This document shows, piece after piece, positions 28,376-36,090 of a stretch of DNA of 64,000 bases. Positions within the stretch are counted from its first letter, which is position 1; every line of letters begins with the position of its first letter. The notes under the pieces are model-generated. The model made no database searches and was not told the origin of the DNA. It saw nothing but the letters and a program-made list of their open reading frames with translations. The translations under genes were made by a program, and so were the position numbers. Source of the stretch: RI-106 sp964496875 (GTDB taxonomy: Bacteria; Cyanobacteriota; Vampirovibrionia; Obscuribacterales; Obscuribacteraceae); contig CAZCBH010000011.1 in the NCBI GenBank assembly GCA_964496875.1, positions 1-64,000 on the forward strand, read 5' to 3'.

Positions 28376-29104
28376 ATGAACACCACCAGATCTTCTCAAA
28401 ATCCACACCAGAGCGCCTCTCTGGACAATCATCCCAATCCGATGGATCGTAACCGCTCTATCCTCTGGGCTAGATACCTGGTTGATACTGAAGACTGGCT
28501 CCTGATTTCGGTAAAAGAGACAACAAGTTCGGCAGAACAGACAAGAGTCTCGGTCGAAGAGAGCGAGAACCCCATCGTCTCGATCTCGGTTACCGACGCC
28601 AGAGGTAAGGCTATCTATGAAGCCCTGGTGAAACCGGAAGGAATAGTGAATAACGAACTTATCTCCGAACACGAACTGGAGACAGGGACTCTATTTAATG
28701 CGCAACCATATTCGGTGATAAGAGACAGTGTAGTGCGGCTCACTTCCTCTAAAGATGTTCTTTCCTGGAACTTCGACAAGGTTCGCGGGACTTTTGAAAG
28801 ACTTGATCGATTGAACAATATGCCCCCCCACGAATGGAGAGGCAATAGTGTCTCTCATCAATATGCTCGTTTCCTTGGAGACAAAGAAGGCGATAAGCCC
28901 GGCTATCTGATGCCCCAGTTGAAGCTGCGTGGACGTTCGGCCCGGGCCGAAAACCAGGCGGTCTTCGAAGTGGTCAAAGAGATTGCCGCATCCAGCCAGT
29001 ATTCCGATCCGCTCACCAGCGGCAAGCCCGGCTGGACAGCAGAGTTCTATCGTCCCAAGCTGACAGCTTCGGAGAAGTTCAAGAATTTCTTCAACAAGAA
29101 GTAG
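28376..29104 (+). CDS. Degenerate DnaQ-like (DEDD) exonuclease-fold protein
   Basis: 242 residues. The middle follows the plan of bacterial DEDD 3'-5' exonucleases: an ARYLV helix, a strand at the motif I place (LLISVKETTS in place of ..DTETTG), IVSISVTDARGKAIYEALVKPEG, a helix at the usual IHGIT position, then VLSWNFDKVR in place of the motif II YN..FD. The first catalytic Asp is replaced and motif II is shortened, so catalysis is doubtful; it may be a binding protein. The C-terminal 80 residues are charged. It ends overlapping the convergent gene by 14 bp. The assignment rests on pattern only. Confidence 0.5.
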   Translation: MNTTRSSQNPHQSASLDNHPNPMDRNRSILWARYLVDTEDWLLISVKETTSSAEQTRVSVEESENPIVSISVTDARGKAIYEALVKPEGIVNNELISEHELETGTLFNAQPYSVIRDSVVRLTSSKDVLSWNFDKVRGTFERLDRLNNMPPHEWRGNSVSHQYARFLGDKEGDKPGYLMPQLKLRGRSARAENQAVFEVVKEIAASSQYSDPLTSGKPGWTAEFYRPKLTASEKFKNFFNKK

Positions 29105-30311
29105 ATTCTTCGATTTGTTCCAGAACCGAGCAGCTCTCCAGAATCTCGAGGGCTTCGTTTATCGAGTCGACACCATTCTCGGTGCTCGCACTGTGGGTAG
29201 CATAAGCCGGCTGAACTGCCAGTTGCTGGAAGGCTCTGCCTATCTCTTCGGCCGAGGCTGAGACGAACGCTCCCACACCTTCTCTATTCTGTTTGATGGC
29301 GACAGCAACATCGACGGCAAAATTGTTCTTCACCCTGGCTTTGACCGCGTCTACCAGGCTTTTACCATTGAGCACTTCGTCAATTACCGATTTCATCCGG
29401 GCAAGTTTATCTTTGCCAAGGCTTACAGAAAGCTCTTCTATGGTCAATCTTTTGCGGGCTTCCTTTTTGAATGCTGGTGCTTCGGTCTGACCGCCAAGGC
29501 TTTCGCCTATTTCGGTCAGGGTCTTTTTAATTCTCTCCTGACTGAGCGATTTGAAACGCGGGTCAAGATCCTTTGCCATATCGTCGGTTTTCTTGTTCCA
29601 CCGTGAAGCGGAGCGAAGTATGCTGGAGACATTGCCTCTGGACGATTCGACTTCGAAGGTTTCGAGGAAACGACGAATCTCCACATGGGCGCATATAGCA
29701 GTTAGAATCTGTTTCTGTCTGGGCTTGGTGACCTCGTTCGGACTCCAGAGAAAGAGCTTGAGCTCATCTACATTAGGCAGCACATTAACCGCTTTATCCA
29801 GCGGAATCTGAATTCTTCTTCTGATTTCAGTTAGCTGGGCCACAAGATCGAACTTGCCCGGCTCGGGGCATTCCGCTTCAACTATGGCATGGGCATAGTC
29901 TTCGGTGTAGTTTGTGGAGGATATCAGTTTGCCGACCGAAAGATATCCGCAGATCTCTGCGCTTTCACAACCGGTCAGTTTAACCACAAAAGTACCATTA
30001 TTGAGGACGGGTGAGTTGAGAATAGCCCGGGGCACAATTACCTGGCCAAGATCGTTCATGGCGCGCACGTCTACCCGGTGATCATTTACCACCACATCAT
30101 TGACACCGGTGGCCACGGCCATGACATCGATGGCATTCAGAGAAGGGACGGTGTCTTCATCCGGATTGACAAGGAAATCCAGCTCCGGATCGAGGCTCAT
30201 TACAGCCTCTTCGAAGGCGATTCTTGCCAACTCATCGGACAGATTCAAGCCGAGCCTATCGGCTCTCTTCTGAGCGATTCGTACGATTTCTGGTGTTAGC
30301 TCTACTTTCAT
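29091..30311 (-). CDS. DUF1822-like protein, partner of the sigma-like gene
   Basis: 406 residues, cytosolic. Residues about 75-150 (MNDLGQVIVPRAILNSPVLN, then CESAEICGYLSVGKL) loosely resemble the cyanobacterial DUF1822 family, whose genes often follow a sigma-factor-like gene, as here. The N-terminal 35 residues (MKVELTPEIVRIAQKRADRL) form a helix like DNA-binding antitoxin or anti-sigma N-termini. The rest is helical and charged. It lies 65 bp downstream of the sigma-like/HhH gene on the same strand and is probably co-transcribed. A regulatory partner role is an inference; the family match is tentative. Confidence 0.5.
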   Translation of the reverse strand: MKVELTPEIVRIAQKRADRLGLNLSDELARIAFEEAVMSLDPELDFLVNPDEDTVPSLNAIDVMAVATGVNDVVVNDHRVDVRAMNDLGQVIVPRAILNSPVLNNGTFVVKLTGCESAEICGYLSVGKLISSTNYTEDYAHAIVEAECPEPGKFDLVAQLTEIRRRIQIPLDKAVNVLPNVDELKLFLWSPNEVTKPRQKQILTAICAHVEIRRFLETFEVESSRGNVSSILRSASRWNKKTDDMAKDLDPRFKSLSQERIKKTLTEIGESLGGQTEAPAFKKEARKRLTIEELSVSLGKDKLARMKSVIDEVLNGKSLVDAVKARVKNNFAVDVAVAIKQNREGVGAFVSASAEEIGRAFQQLAVQPAYATHSASTENGVDSINEALEILESCSVLEQIEESTSC

Positions 30312-30376
30312 TGGATGTTTCCCTTGCTTCTCTGGGAGCCCCGTTTCACAAGACCTCTACAGCGGCACCTTTCAAT

Positions 30377-31840
30377 TTAGGAGGACCCGGAAAAAAGACA
30401 GGCTCTTTCTCTCAGGGTGGCGCCAATGCCTGATTTAGCATCGGTCTCCAATCCCAGAAAGCGCTCGACCTCGACCCATGTCTCGAAAGGGCGCGCCCGC
30501 ACCAGGCGCTGGCAGTCCTCGGTGCTCAGACCGAGACTGAGAAGAGACTCTTGCTCCGCTTTGTTCAAATCGACTTTATTCAGGCTTTTCTGCCCTCCGC
30601 CGACCACGGCACCGTTCTCTACAAAACGTGCCAGCATGTACTTATCGGCTATGCCCCTGGTTAAAAGCTCTTCAATGGAAGCAAATGGTCTTTCATCCAC
30701 CACTTTCTTGGCTTGTTCTTTGGTAAGACCGACAATGTCGGTGATATCCCGGCGGGTGGCTTGATTGAGATCCACTGGTATGAAGGCGGCAACCCCTCCG
30801 CGTTCCTGAATATCGGCGATTCTCTCAGCCTTCACCACATTTTTGTCGATGAGCTCATCCATCGAATAGTATTGACGATTTTTAATCAGCCGATCTACTT
30901 CGCCTTCGGTCAGTCCGAGCTGGTGGTTGAGCTCCCGGCGGGAGGCGGAGTTGATGTTGATGTCGGCTTGCCATGCCTGGGCAATGCCTGGCATGTCAGA
31001 CCGGATCATCTCTCTAATCAGATCAAGACCTTTATCCAATAAAACCTGGCAACGAGCTATCTTGCGAGCCTGGGTCTCTCCGGGCAGATTGAGCACATCG
31101 CAGCACTCTCGCATGGTCATCTCGACCCCCGTTTTAGAGGTCGGTGTCAGTCCCAGACCGAACATGCAATCCACCACCGTAAGCGCTTCCTGGGAGTATT
31201 CCGGATTGCCCAGCATCCTAGATAAATGACCGCGTACCTGATTGAGCTGCCCGACCTGTTCTCCTGAGAGCGCCTTTTGCTCTGGTGAATATTCGATTTC
31301 GTCGGCAACGGCTACTCTTGGATCGATCTGGTTTGGATCCAGATTGAGGTCCTGGAGGGTGTCTTTCTCCCACTGCCACTCTTTGCGGACATAATCTACG
31401 ACGGCGTTGTAGACCGAGCGCTGGGCGTAGGCCGGCAATATCACCTTGAAGCCGTCCTCATTGCCTTCGGCTAGTTGTTTTCCCAACGCCGTTGCCATCT
31501 TCTGCGCCAGCTCCACAGACAGAGATATACAGTTGTGCTCCTGGCTGTCTCTGTCCACTCGACGCTGGGCCCAGAAGCGCTTGAGGTTCTGGTTGCAGCG
31601 CAGCATCTTTTGAAATAGCGGCTGATAGTAATAATCCCGGACTAAAGAGACGAAATTCTCTTTTTCTTTGTCAAGGGAGCTGGCTTTAGAATATATCGCA
31701 GGCGCGCCCAGCTCTTGAAAGAGCGTTATTAGATTGGGCGCTGAAGCTTTGTTATCCGCTCCGTCCAGCCTCTCTAGTACAGGACGCCATTCCGGAGCCA
31801 GATTGAGAATCTCTTCGAACTTGGTTTTACTGGTTAACAC
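30377..31840 (-). CDS. Sigma-factor-like protein fused to three helix-hairpin-helix repeats
   Basis: 487 residues. Residues about 60-290 are helical with the flavour of a sigma-70 factor: a region-2-like segment (AQRSVYNAVVDYVRKEWQWE) and a region-4-like HTH (MRECCDVLNLPGETQARKI followed by a long helix). Then come three ComEA-type HhH repeats, each opening with (I/L)N.A and ending in R....S..EL: about 295-335 (ININSASRRELN...), 350-390 (VDLNQATRRDITDIVGLT...) and 420-460 (VDLNKAEQESLLSLGLS...). HhH repeats bind DNA backbone without sequence preference. The combination is unusual. Probably a DNA-associated regulator; whether it binds RNA polymerase is unknown. Confidence 0.6.
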   Translation of the reverse strand: MLTSKTKFEEILNLAPEWRPVLERLDGADNKASAPNLITLFQELGAPAIYSKASSLDKEKENFVSLVRDYYYQPLFQKMLRCNQNLKRFWAQRRVDRDSQEHNCISLSVELAQKMATALGKQLAEGNEDGFKVILPAYAQRSVYNAVVDYVRKEWQWEKDTLQDLNLDPNQIDPRVAVADEIEYSPEQKALSGEQVGQLNQVRGHLSRMLGNPEYSQEALTVVDCMFGLGLTPTSKTGVEMTMRECCDVLNLPGETQARKIARCQVLLDKGLDLIREMIRSDMPGIAQAWQADININSASRRELNHQLGLTEGEVDRLIKNRQYYSMDELIDKNVVKAERIADIQERGGVAAFIPVDLNQATRRDITDIVGLTKEQAKKVVDERPFASIEELLTRGIADKYMLARFVENGAVVGGGQKSLNKVDLNKAEQESLLSLGLSTEDCQRLVRARPFETWVEVERFLGLETDAKSGIGATLRERACLFSGSS

Positions 31841-31970
31841 TTGAACTTTCCAGATACCCGGGGAAATCTGCCAGATTGAATATCATATAGGATTTCTCGG
31901 GCAAAACAGGCGCCTATTCTTATTGAAAGGCCAATATTTAACACCGTTTGGCTTTCGCGATAGCTTTTCT

Positions 31971-32396
31971 TCAGGGCACACCGGGCATCTGGGGCGGTTG
32001 GTCATTTATCTCATCATTGACCCTGAGCATTATATAGCCTGATGAGGTCCAGACTACCCAGAGGGCGAAAGCCAGGAGGCAGATAACGATTTTGATCCGG
32101 GCATTGTTTTCAAGGTCTTTGTCCCGGGAAAACATCAGCCGGTCCATCTTCCAGATAAGCAGGATAAAAGCCGCCACAAGCGCCCCTACCAGCCCGGAGC
32201 GCTTTGCTTCTTCGGTGGCATCCGATACGGTTCGCTCCGCAGGCTCAGAGCGGGTGGGCTCTCCGGGAGAGTAGGGATTGCTGGCCAGGCGATAGGTCAG
32301 ACCGAAGGGAATGAGAAAGCCCAGAACCAGCCAGGCTATTGCGATTGCAAGAAAGGGCAGGCTCTTTTTCTCTTTCTTTCCAGAATTCTCTTCCAT
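31971..32396 (-). CDS. Membrane protein with three hydrophobic segments
   Basis: 141 residues from ATG 32396, supported by GGAG five bases upstream; a longer frame begins at 32417. The N-terminus is Lys-rich. Hydrophobic segments lie at about residues 15-34, 67-82 and 103-122, separated by a Pro/Ser/Glu-rich loop (SNPYSPGEPTRSEPAERTVS). It diverges from the serine-protease gene across 83 bp. No family recognised. Confidence 0.6.
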   Translation of the reverse strand: MEENSGKKEKKSLPFLAIAIAWLVLGFLIPFGLTYRLASNPYSPGEPTRSEPAERTVSDATEEAKRSGLVGALVAAFILLIWKMDRLMFSRDKDLENNARIKIVICLLAFALWVVWTSSGYIMLRVNDEINDQPPQMPGVP

Positions 32397-32479
32397 GATT
32401 CTCCGACGCGTCGGCACCTTCTCCTATATTTCTACTACATAATTACTTCTTACCGAAATCCGGTCGTATAAGATGGTAA

Positions 32480-34105
32480 ATGATAACTGTAAACAGTTAT
32501 CAAGAACTTGGTAGAAAGTTACTAGTGTCCGGCCCAATTTCAACCCGTAAATTAATCGGCATGCCGGGCGATCCAGAATCGCTCTCCTCTTCGCTCGCCC
32601 ATGTGGTGGCTTCGCGAGAAGGGGAGGACGTCATTCTGGGGCAGGCCTGGCTGGCTGGTCCGGGCATGCTCGTTACCTGTGGTCATGTGGTGGAGGAGTT
32701 CAAGCGCAGTCCTGTGGGGATGACTATAAAGTTTCCCCTTTCGGGTAATCGTTATGTTTGTCGAGATATAAGGCTCCATCCTAATTATGGACAGAAAGGC
32801 AAAGAGCAACTGATTCGTTTTGATCTCGCCGTCATCTATGTCGATCTGATGCCACCAGATGTAAATGCTCCACTTCTGCCGATAACCTTTGATAAGTATG
32901 AGTACATCCCGGCTCAGCAGAGCCTTTCGGCTATAAGGTACCCTTCCCATCTTGGTCAGTTGACCACGTCCCAGTTTCCCCTTGCCCAGGTGGGTCGTTA
33001 TCTCGGTCTTTTGAAAAAATCCGATCGCTTCCACCTGCTTCACGATCTGGCACTGGCGCCGGGAGATTCTGGTAGTCCCATATTCGACGGCGATTCGGTT
33101 ATCGCCATCCATTGCGGCGACACTGCCACCTTGCCCGGTCTCAATCTGCCTACCACCTCTATACGGCTGGCCGTATCTATCGATGCCCTGCGCGCCCTCG
33201 ATATCTCCGAGACAAAACCTATGGCAGAGCCGAATAAGTTTTATGCTCTTGGTCCGGGGCTGTGTATGTTCGTGATTACCTTCGTCATCTCCTTCGTACT
33301 GGTCGGCTATCTGGTTCTCAGTCCGGTGACCAGCCAGTGGCCTATACGCAATAGCGAACTCGGCAACGTCGATGTCAGCTTTGACAAACCGCTGGATAAA
33401 TATGTGGTCGATGACAATTTCGCTATTACCGTAAAGCCTGAGAACGACTGTTTTCTCTATGTTTTTTACACCGAGGACGAGACTGCTCTTATTCTCTATC
33501 CTGCTCCCGGGCTGGAAAAAGAGGCAGCATTGAAAGCCGGTTCGGTCCGACCGGTAGAGGGTTTCGGCAAGTATAAACTGAAGGTCGACGAAAGAGAGGT
33601 CGGAAATATTCATATATTCGTCCTAAAAAACAACCAGCCCGTCGTAACTAAAGACGAGATGGAGAAGGTCAACCCCGAGGATTGTCGATTGCCTATTAGT
33701 GTCAGCGCTCTTAAAGAAAGGCTGGATACGATGTTTCTCGATAGAAACAACGAATGTATCCACGCCGTTTTCGATGCGCCCCAGGCAAGAATGCCTGGAG
33801 GATCTAAGAAAGATGACAAAGATGCGCAAGAGGCTGCCGAATCCGATAAAGTAGAATTGGAGACAGGTCAAGAAGGGGAGCCTGGTCCGAGTTTGACCGA
33901 GAGTGGCCCTGCCGGGGAAACAGAATCTGATTCGGAGACCAGGGTTGTTCCGGGTACTGATTCTTCCACCGACACGGAGACCATAGAAGAGGCAACCGGC
34001 CGAAGAGAGAAGGTCATCGACAAGTTGACCGGACCTGAAAACGGCGGTCAGCCACATCAAGAGAAGATGGAATCTGAGAGCACAGGCTCTTCCGAAGAAA
34101 TATAG
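32480..34105 (+). CDS. Membrane-anchored trypsin-like serine protease with DUF4384-like domain
   Basis: 541 residues. Residues about 50-240 form a chymotrypsin-fold protease with the whole triad: His in VTCGHVVEEF (about 68), Asp in FDLAVIYVDL (about 115) and Ser in APGDSGSPIF (about 198). One transmembrane helix follows (about 262-283, LCMFVITFVISFVLVGYLVL). Next comes a beta domain resembling DUF4384 (YVVDDNFAITVKPENDCFLY, then ALILYPAPG), then a long disordered Glu/Ser/Thr-rich tail. There is no N-terminal signal, so the protease faces the cytosol unless the topology is unusual, and the DUF4384-like part lies across the membrane. The next gene carries the same domain, suggesting joint function. 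Confidence 0.82.
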   Translation: MITVNSYQELGRKLLVSGPISTRKLIGMPGDPESLSSSLAHVVASREGEDVILGQAWLAGPGMLVTCGHVVEEFKRSPVGMTIKFPLSGNRYVCRDIRLHPNYGQKGKEQLIRFDLAVIYVDLMPPDVNAPLLPITFDKYEYIPAQQSLSAIRYPSHLGQLTTSQFPLAQVGRYLGLLKKSDRFHLLHDLALAPGDSGSPIFDGDSVIAIHCGDTATLPGLNLPTTSIRLAVSIDALRALDISETKPMAEPNKFYALGPGLCMFVITFVISFVLVGYLVLSPVTSQWPIRNSELGNVDVSFDKPLDKYVVDDNFAITVKPENDCFLYVFYTEDETALILYPAPGLEKEAALKAGSVRPVEGFGKYKLKVDEREVGNIHIFVLKNNQPVVTKDEMEKVNPEDCRLPISVSALKERLDTMFLDRNNECIHAVFDAPQARMPGGSKKDDKDAQEAAESDKVELETGQEGEPGPSLTESGPAGETESDSETRVVPGTDSSTDTETIEEATGRREKVIDKLTGPENGGQPHQEKMESESTGSSEEI

Positions 34106-34121
34106 AGGCGCTGATAGCATC

Positions 34122-35045
34122 ATGGATAATGGACTAAGAAAAGCACTGACAATCGGTCTGGTATCACTCTCTTTTGGGATTACCCTGTTATCGCCGGCGG
34201 TGGCGGATGAAACAGAATCTGCCGACGATGTCAGCGCCCCGACCAAAGACGAATTGAAAAATTCTACTAACCGGGGACTGCATATTCAGCCGCTCAAGCC
34301 GAAGACCACGGTCAAGTCCAAGACCGAAAGCGAACCTAAAACAAAGACTGATAGCAAAGTTACCAAATCTGCGAAAAAGCCTGAAGCGACTGCCAAGAAA
34401 GTGGTTAAGAGTCCACAGCTTACAAAGCCAGCGAATAAAGCCGTCACCGCCAGTAAAAAATCCTCGCCGAAAAAGACTGTGGTCACATCCACAAAACCGG
34501 CGCTTTTTGTGAGCAGCGGCAATATTGTGGCTGCCTCTTTAAACAAAGCCGGCCGGACACCGCGCTATCAAGACGGTGAGAAATTGAAAGTTACGGTAAG
34601 GGCTTACGAAGACTGCAATCTGATGATCTTCAACTATGACGGCAAAGTTTTGACCCAGCTTTTCCCTAACGAATACCAGACGGACTCTTTTATAAAAGCT
34701 GGTGCTAGAGTCGAAATTGGCGGAGAAGAGAGCAAGTTCGATTTTTGTGCATCGAACGAATCCAATGATTCTTCCAGCGAGAAGATCTTTGTCTATGCCT
34801 ATCCTGCTAAAGAGAAAGCCAAGCCAATATCTATCGCCATGAACAAAGCCGGGTCATCGCCTTTTAGATCGACCGAGATGAGCTTAGAAGACTATCGCAA
34901 ACTGGTGAACGGCTCCCAGACATTTTTCAGCCGTGGTGTAAAAGTGGTGCCCAAGAAGCAGGTCGTCGAAGCCACCTATGAAGAGGTCAAATCCTCCGCT
35001 CCTCCAAATAAGCTGGAGTTGTCTTTGACTGTTGACGGAAAATAG
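34122..35045 (+). CDS. Secreted protein with Lys-rich linker and DUF4384-like domain
   Basis: 307 residues, 16 bp after the protease gene and in the same operon. Signal peptide at residues 1-28 (cleavage near SPAVAD). A Lys/Thr/Ser/Pro-rich disordered segment follows (about 55-125), which could bind peptidoglycan or DNA. A DUF4384-like domain (about 128-235) has the same plan as in the upstream protease: RYQDGEKLKVTVRAYEDCNL, then MIFNYDGKVLTQLFPNE. This domain elsewhere accompanies kinases, proteases and caspase-like proteins in signalling or envelope settings. It may be the protease's partner or substrate. Confidence 0.7.
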   Translation: MDNGLRKALTIGLVSLSFGITLLSPAVADETESADDVSAPTKDELKNSTNRGLHIQPLKPKTTVKSKTESEPKTKTDSKVTKSAKKPEATAKKVVKSPQLTKPANKAVTASKKSSPKKTVVTSTKPALFVSSGNIVAASLNKAGRTPRYQDGEKLKVTVRAYEDCNLMIFNYDGKVLTQLFPNEYQTDSFIKAGARVEIGGEESKFDFCASNESNDSSSEKIFVYAYPAKEKAKPISIAMNKAGSSPFRSTEMSLEDYRKLVNGSQTFFSRGVKVVPKKQVVEATYEEVKSSAPPNKLELSLTVDGK

Positions 35046-35081
35046 TTTTTGAGTGTCCTGGAGTAGATCCGAATTTTAAAG

Positions 35082-35110
35082 AAAGACCGTGCCCGACGAG
35101 CACGGCCTTT
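35082..35110. terminator. Bidirectional terminator between convergent genes
   Basis: Stem CCGTGC/GCACGG (35087-35092 with 35100-35105), extended on each side by AAAG/CTTT past one mismatch, with a 7-base loop. It gives a T run on both strands (TTT on plus; TCTTTCTTT on minus). It sits between the stops of the DUF4384-like gene and the superoxide dismutase gene. Confidence 0.82.
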
Positions 35111-35138
35111 AGATCTAAATATTTCGAATTCGAAAAAA

Positions 35139-35930
35139 CTAGACCGTGGAGTCTTCTCCGCTGGGATGCTTGCTGGCGACGCTGAGGCGCTTGGCCACGA
35201 CGTTCCAGTCCAGGTTGTCCATAAAGGTCTCCAGATATTTGCCTCTGTCTATGCCGAAATCGACCATATAGGCGTGTTCGTAGACATCGAGCACCATTAC
35301 CGGAATGATGCCTGCCGGAGAGTAGACATTGTGGGTATCGAGGGCGAAAGCATCGAGATGACCGCCCCGGGTGTTATAGCCGACCACTACCCAGCCCCGG
35401 GCTGATTTGCCGGCGCCTTTGAGGAAGTCCATGAATTTGGCATTGCTGCCCCAGCGCTCTTCGATGGCTGCTTTCAGATCGCCGCCGGGCTCGCCGCCTT
35501 TGCCGCCCAGGTTGCCGAAATAGAACTCGTGATAGACCACGCCATTGACAGCATAGCTCTGTTCTACCAACAACTCTCTCAGATCGGCAAAAGTGGCATT
35601 GGCTGTGCTTACATCCACATCCTTGAGCATTTTGTACATCTGGTTGGATTTTGCCACATAGCCGTTGTAAAGCTTAAGGTGCTGCTGAATCTGGGAAGCG
35701 GAGAATCCATTGAGGGTTTTAGCCAGTTTGTCGAAATCTTTTGCTTTATAAGGACCATCGGGGGAAGCGGCTTTCTTGGCGCTCTCACCGGCGGCTGCCA
35801 CCGGCACTGCCGAGCCTGCAACCATGCCGCCTGCGGTCATGGCGCCCATCAGAAGAACTTCTCTTCTGGTGAGGACCCCTTCTTTACCTACTTCGTAGTT
35901 ACCAATAACTTCTTTTTCTTTAGATGACAT
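35139..35930 (-). CDS. Iron/manganese superoxide dismutase with Tat-type signal
   Basis: 263 residues; AGGAG lies seven bases before ATG 35930. Residues about 20-50 read TRREVLLMGAMTAGG followed by an Ala-rich AVPVAAAG, a twin-arginine signal with a likely cleavage after VAAA. The rest is an Fe/Mn SOD of the HxxLYxGYV subgroup. Probable metal ligands are His in QQHLKLYNGYV, His in VVYHEFYFGNLGG, and Asp and His in MVLDVYEHAYMVDFG. It converts superoxide to peroxide and oxygen, here apparently in the periplasm after folding with its metal in the cytosol. Metal preference cannot be told from sequence. Confidence 0.9.
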   Translation of the reverse strand: MSSKEKEVIGNYEVGKEGVLTRREVLLMGAMTAGGMVAGSAVPVAAAGESAKKAASPDGPYKAKDFDKLAKTLNGFSASQIQQHLKLYNGYVAKSNQMYKMLKDVDVSTANATFADLRELLVEQSYAVNGVVYHEFYFGNLGGKGGEPGGDLKAAIEERWGSNAKFMDFLKGAGKSARGWVVVGYNTRGGHLDAFALDTHNVYSPAGIIPVMVLDVYEHAYMVDFGIDRGKYLETFMDNLDWNVVAKRLSVASKHPSGEDSTV

Positions 35931-36090
35931 ACTTGTCTCCTGACATTTATCTTTTCATCTGTACACGAACAATCACATTGCTTGTCAAGGAATACCGAAA
36001 ATGCTCAATCAGTGGTTTAATTGAACACTTCACAGACCCTGTAGCTGATGTTTTTGCCCTCATTGTGGATCATTATAGCCACATCGCAAA

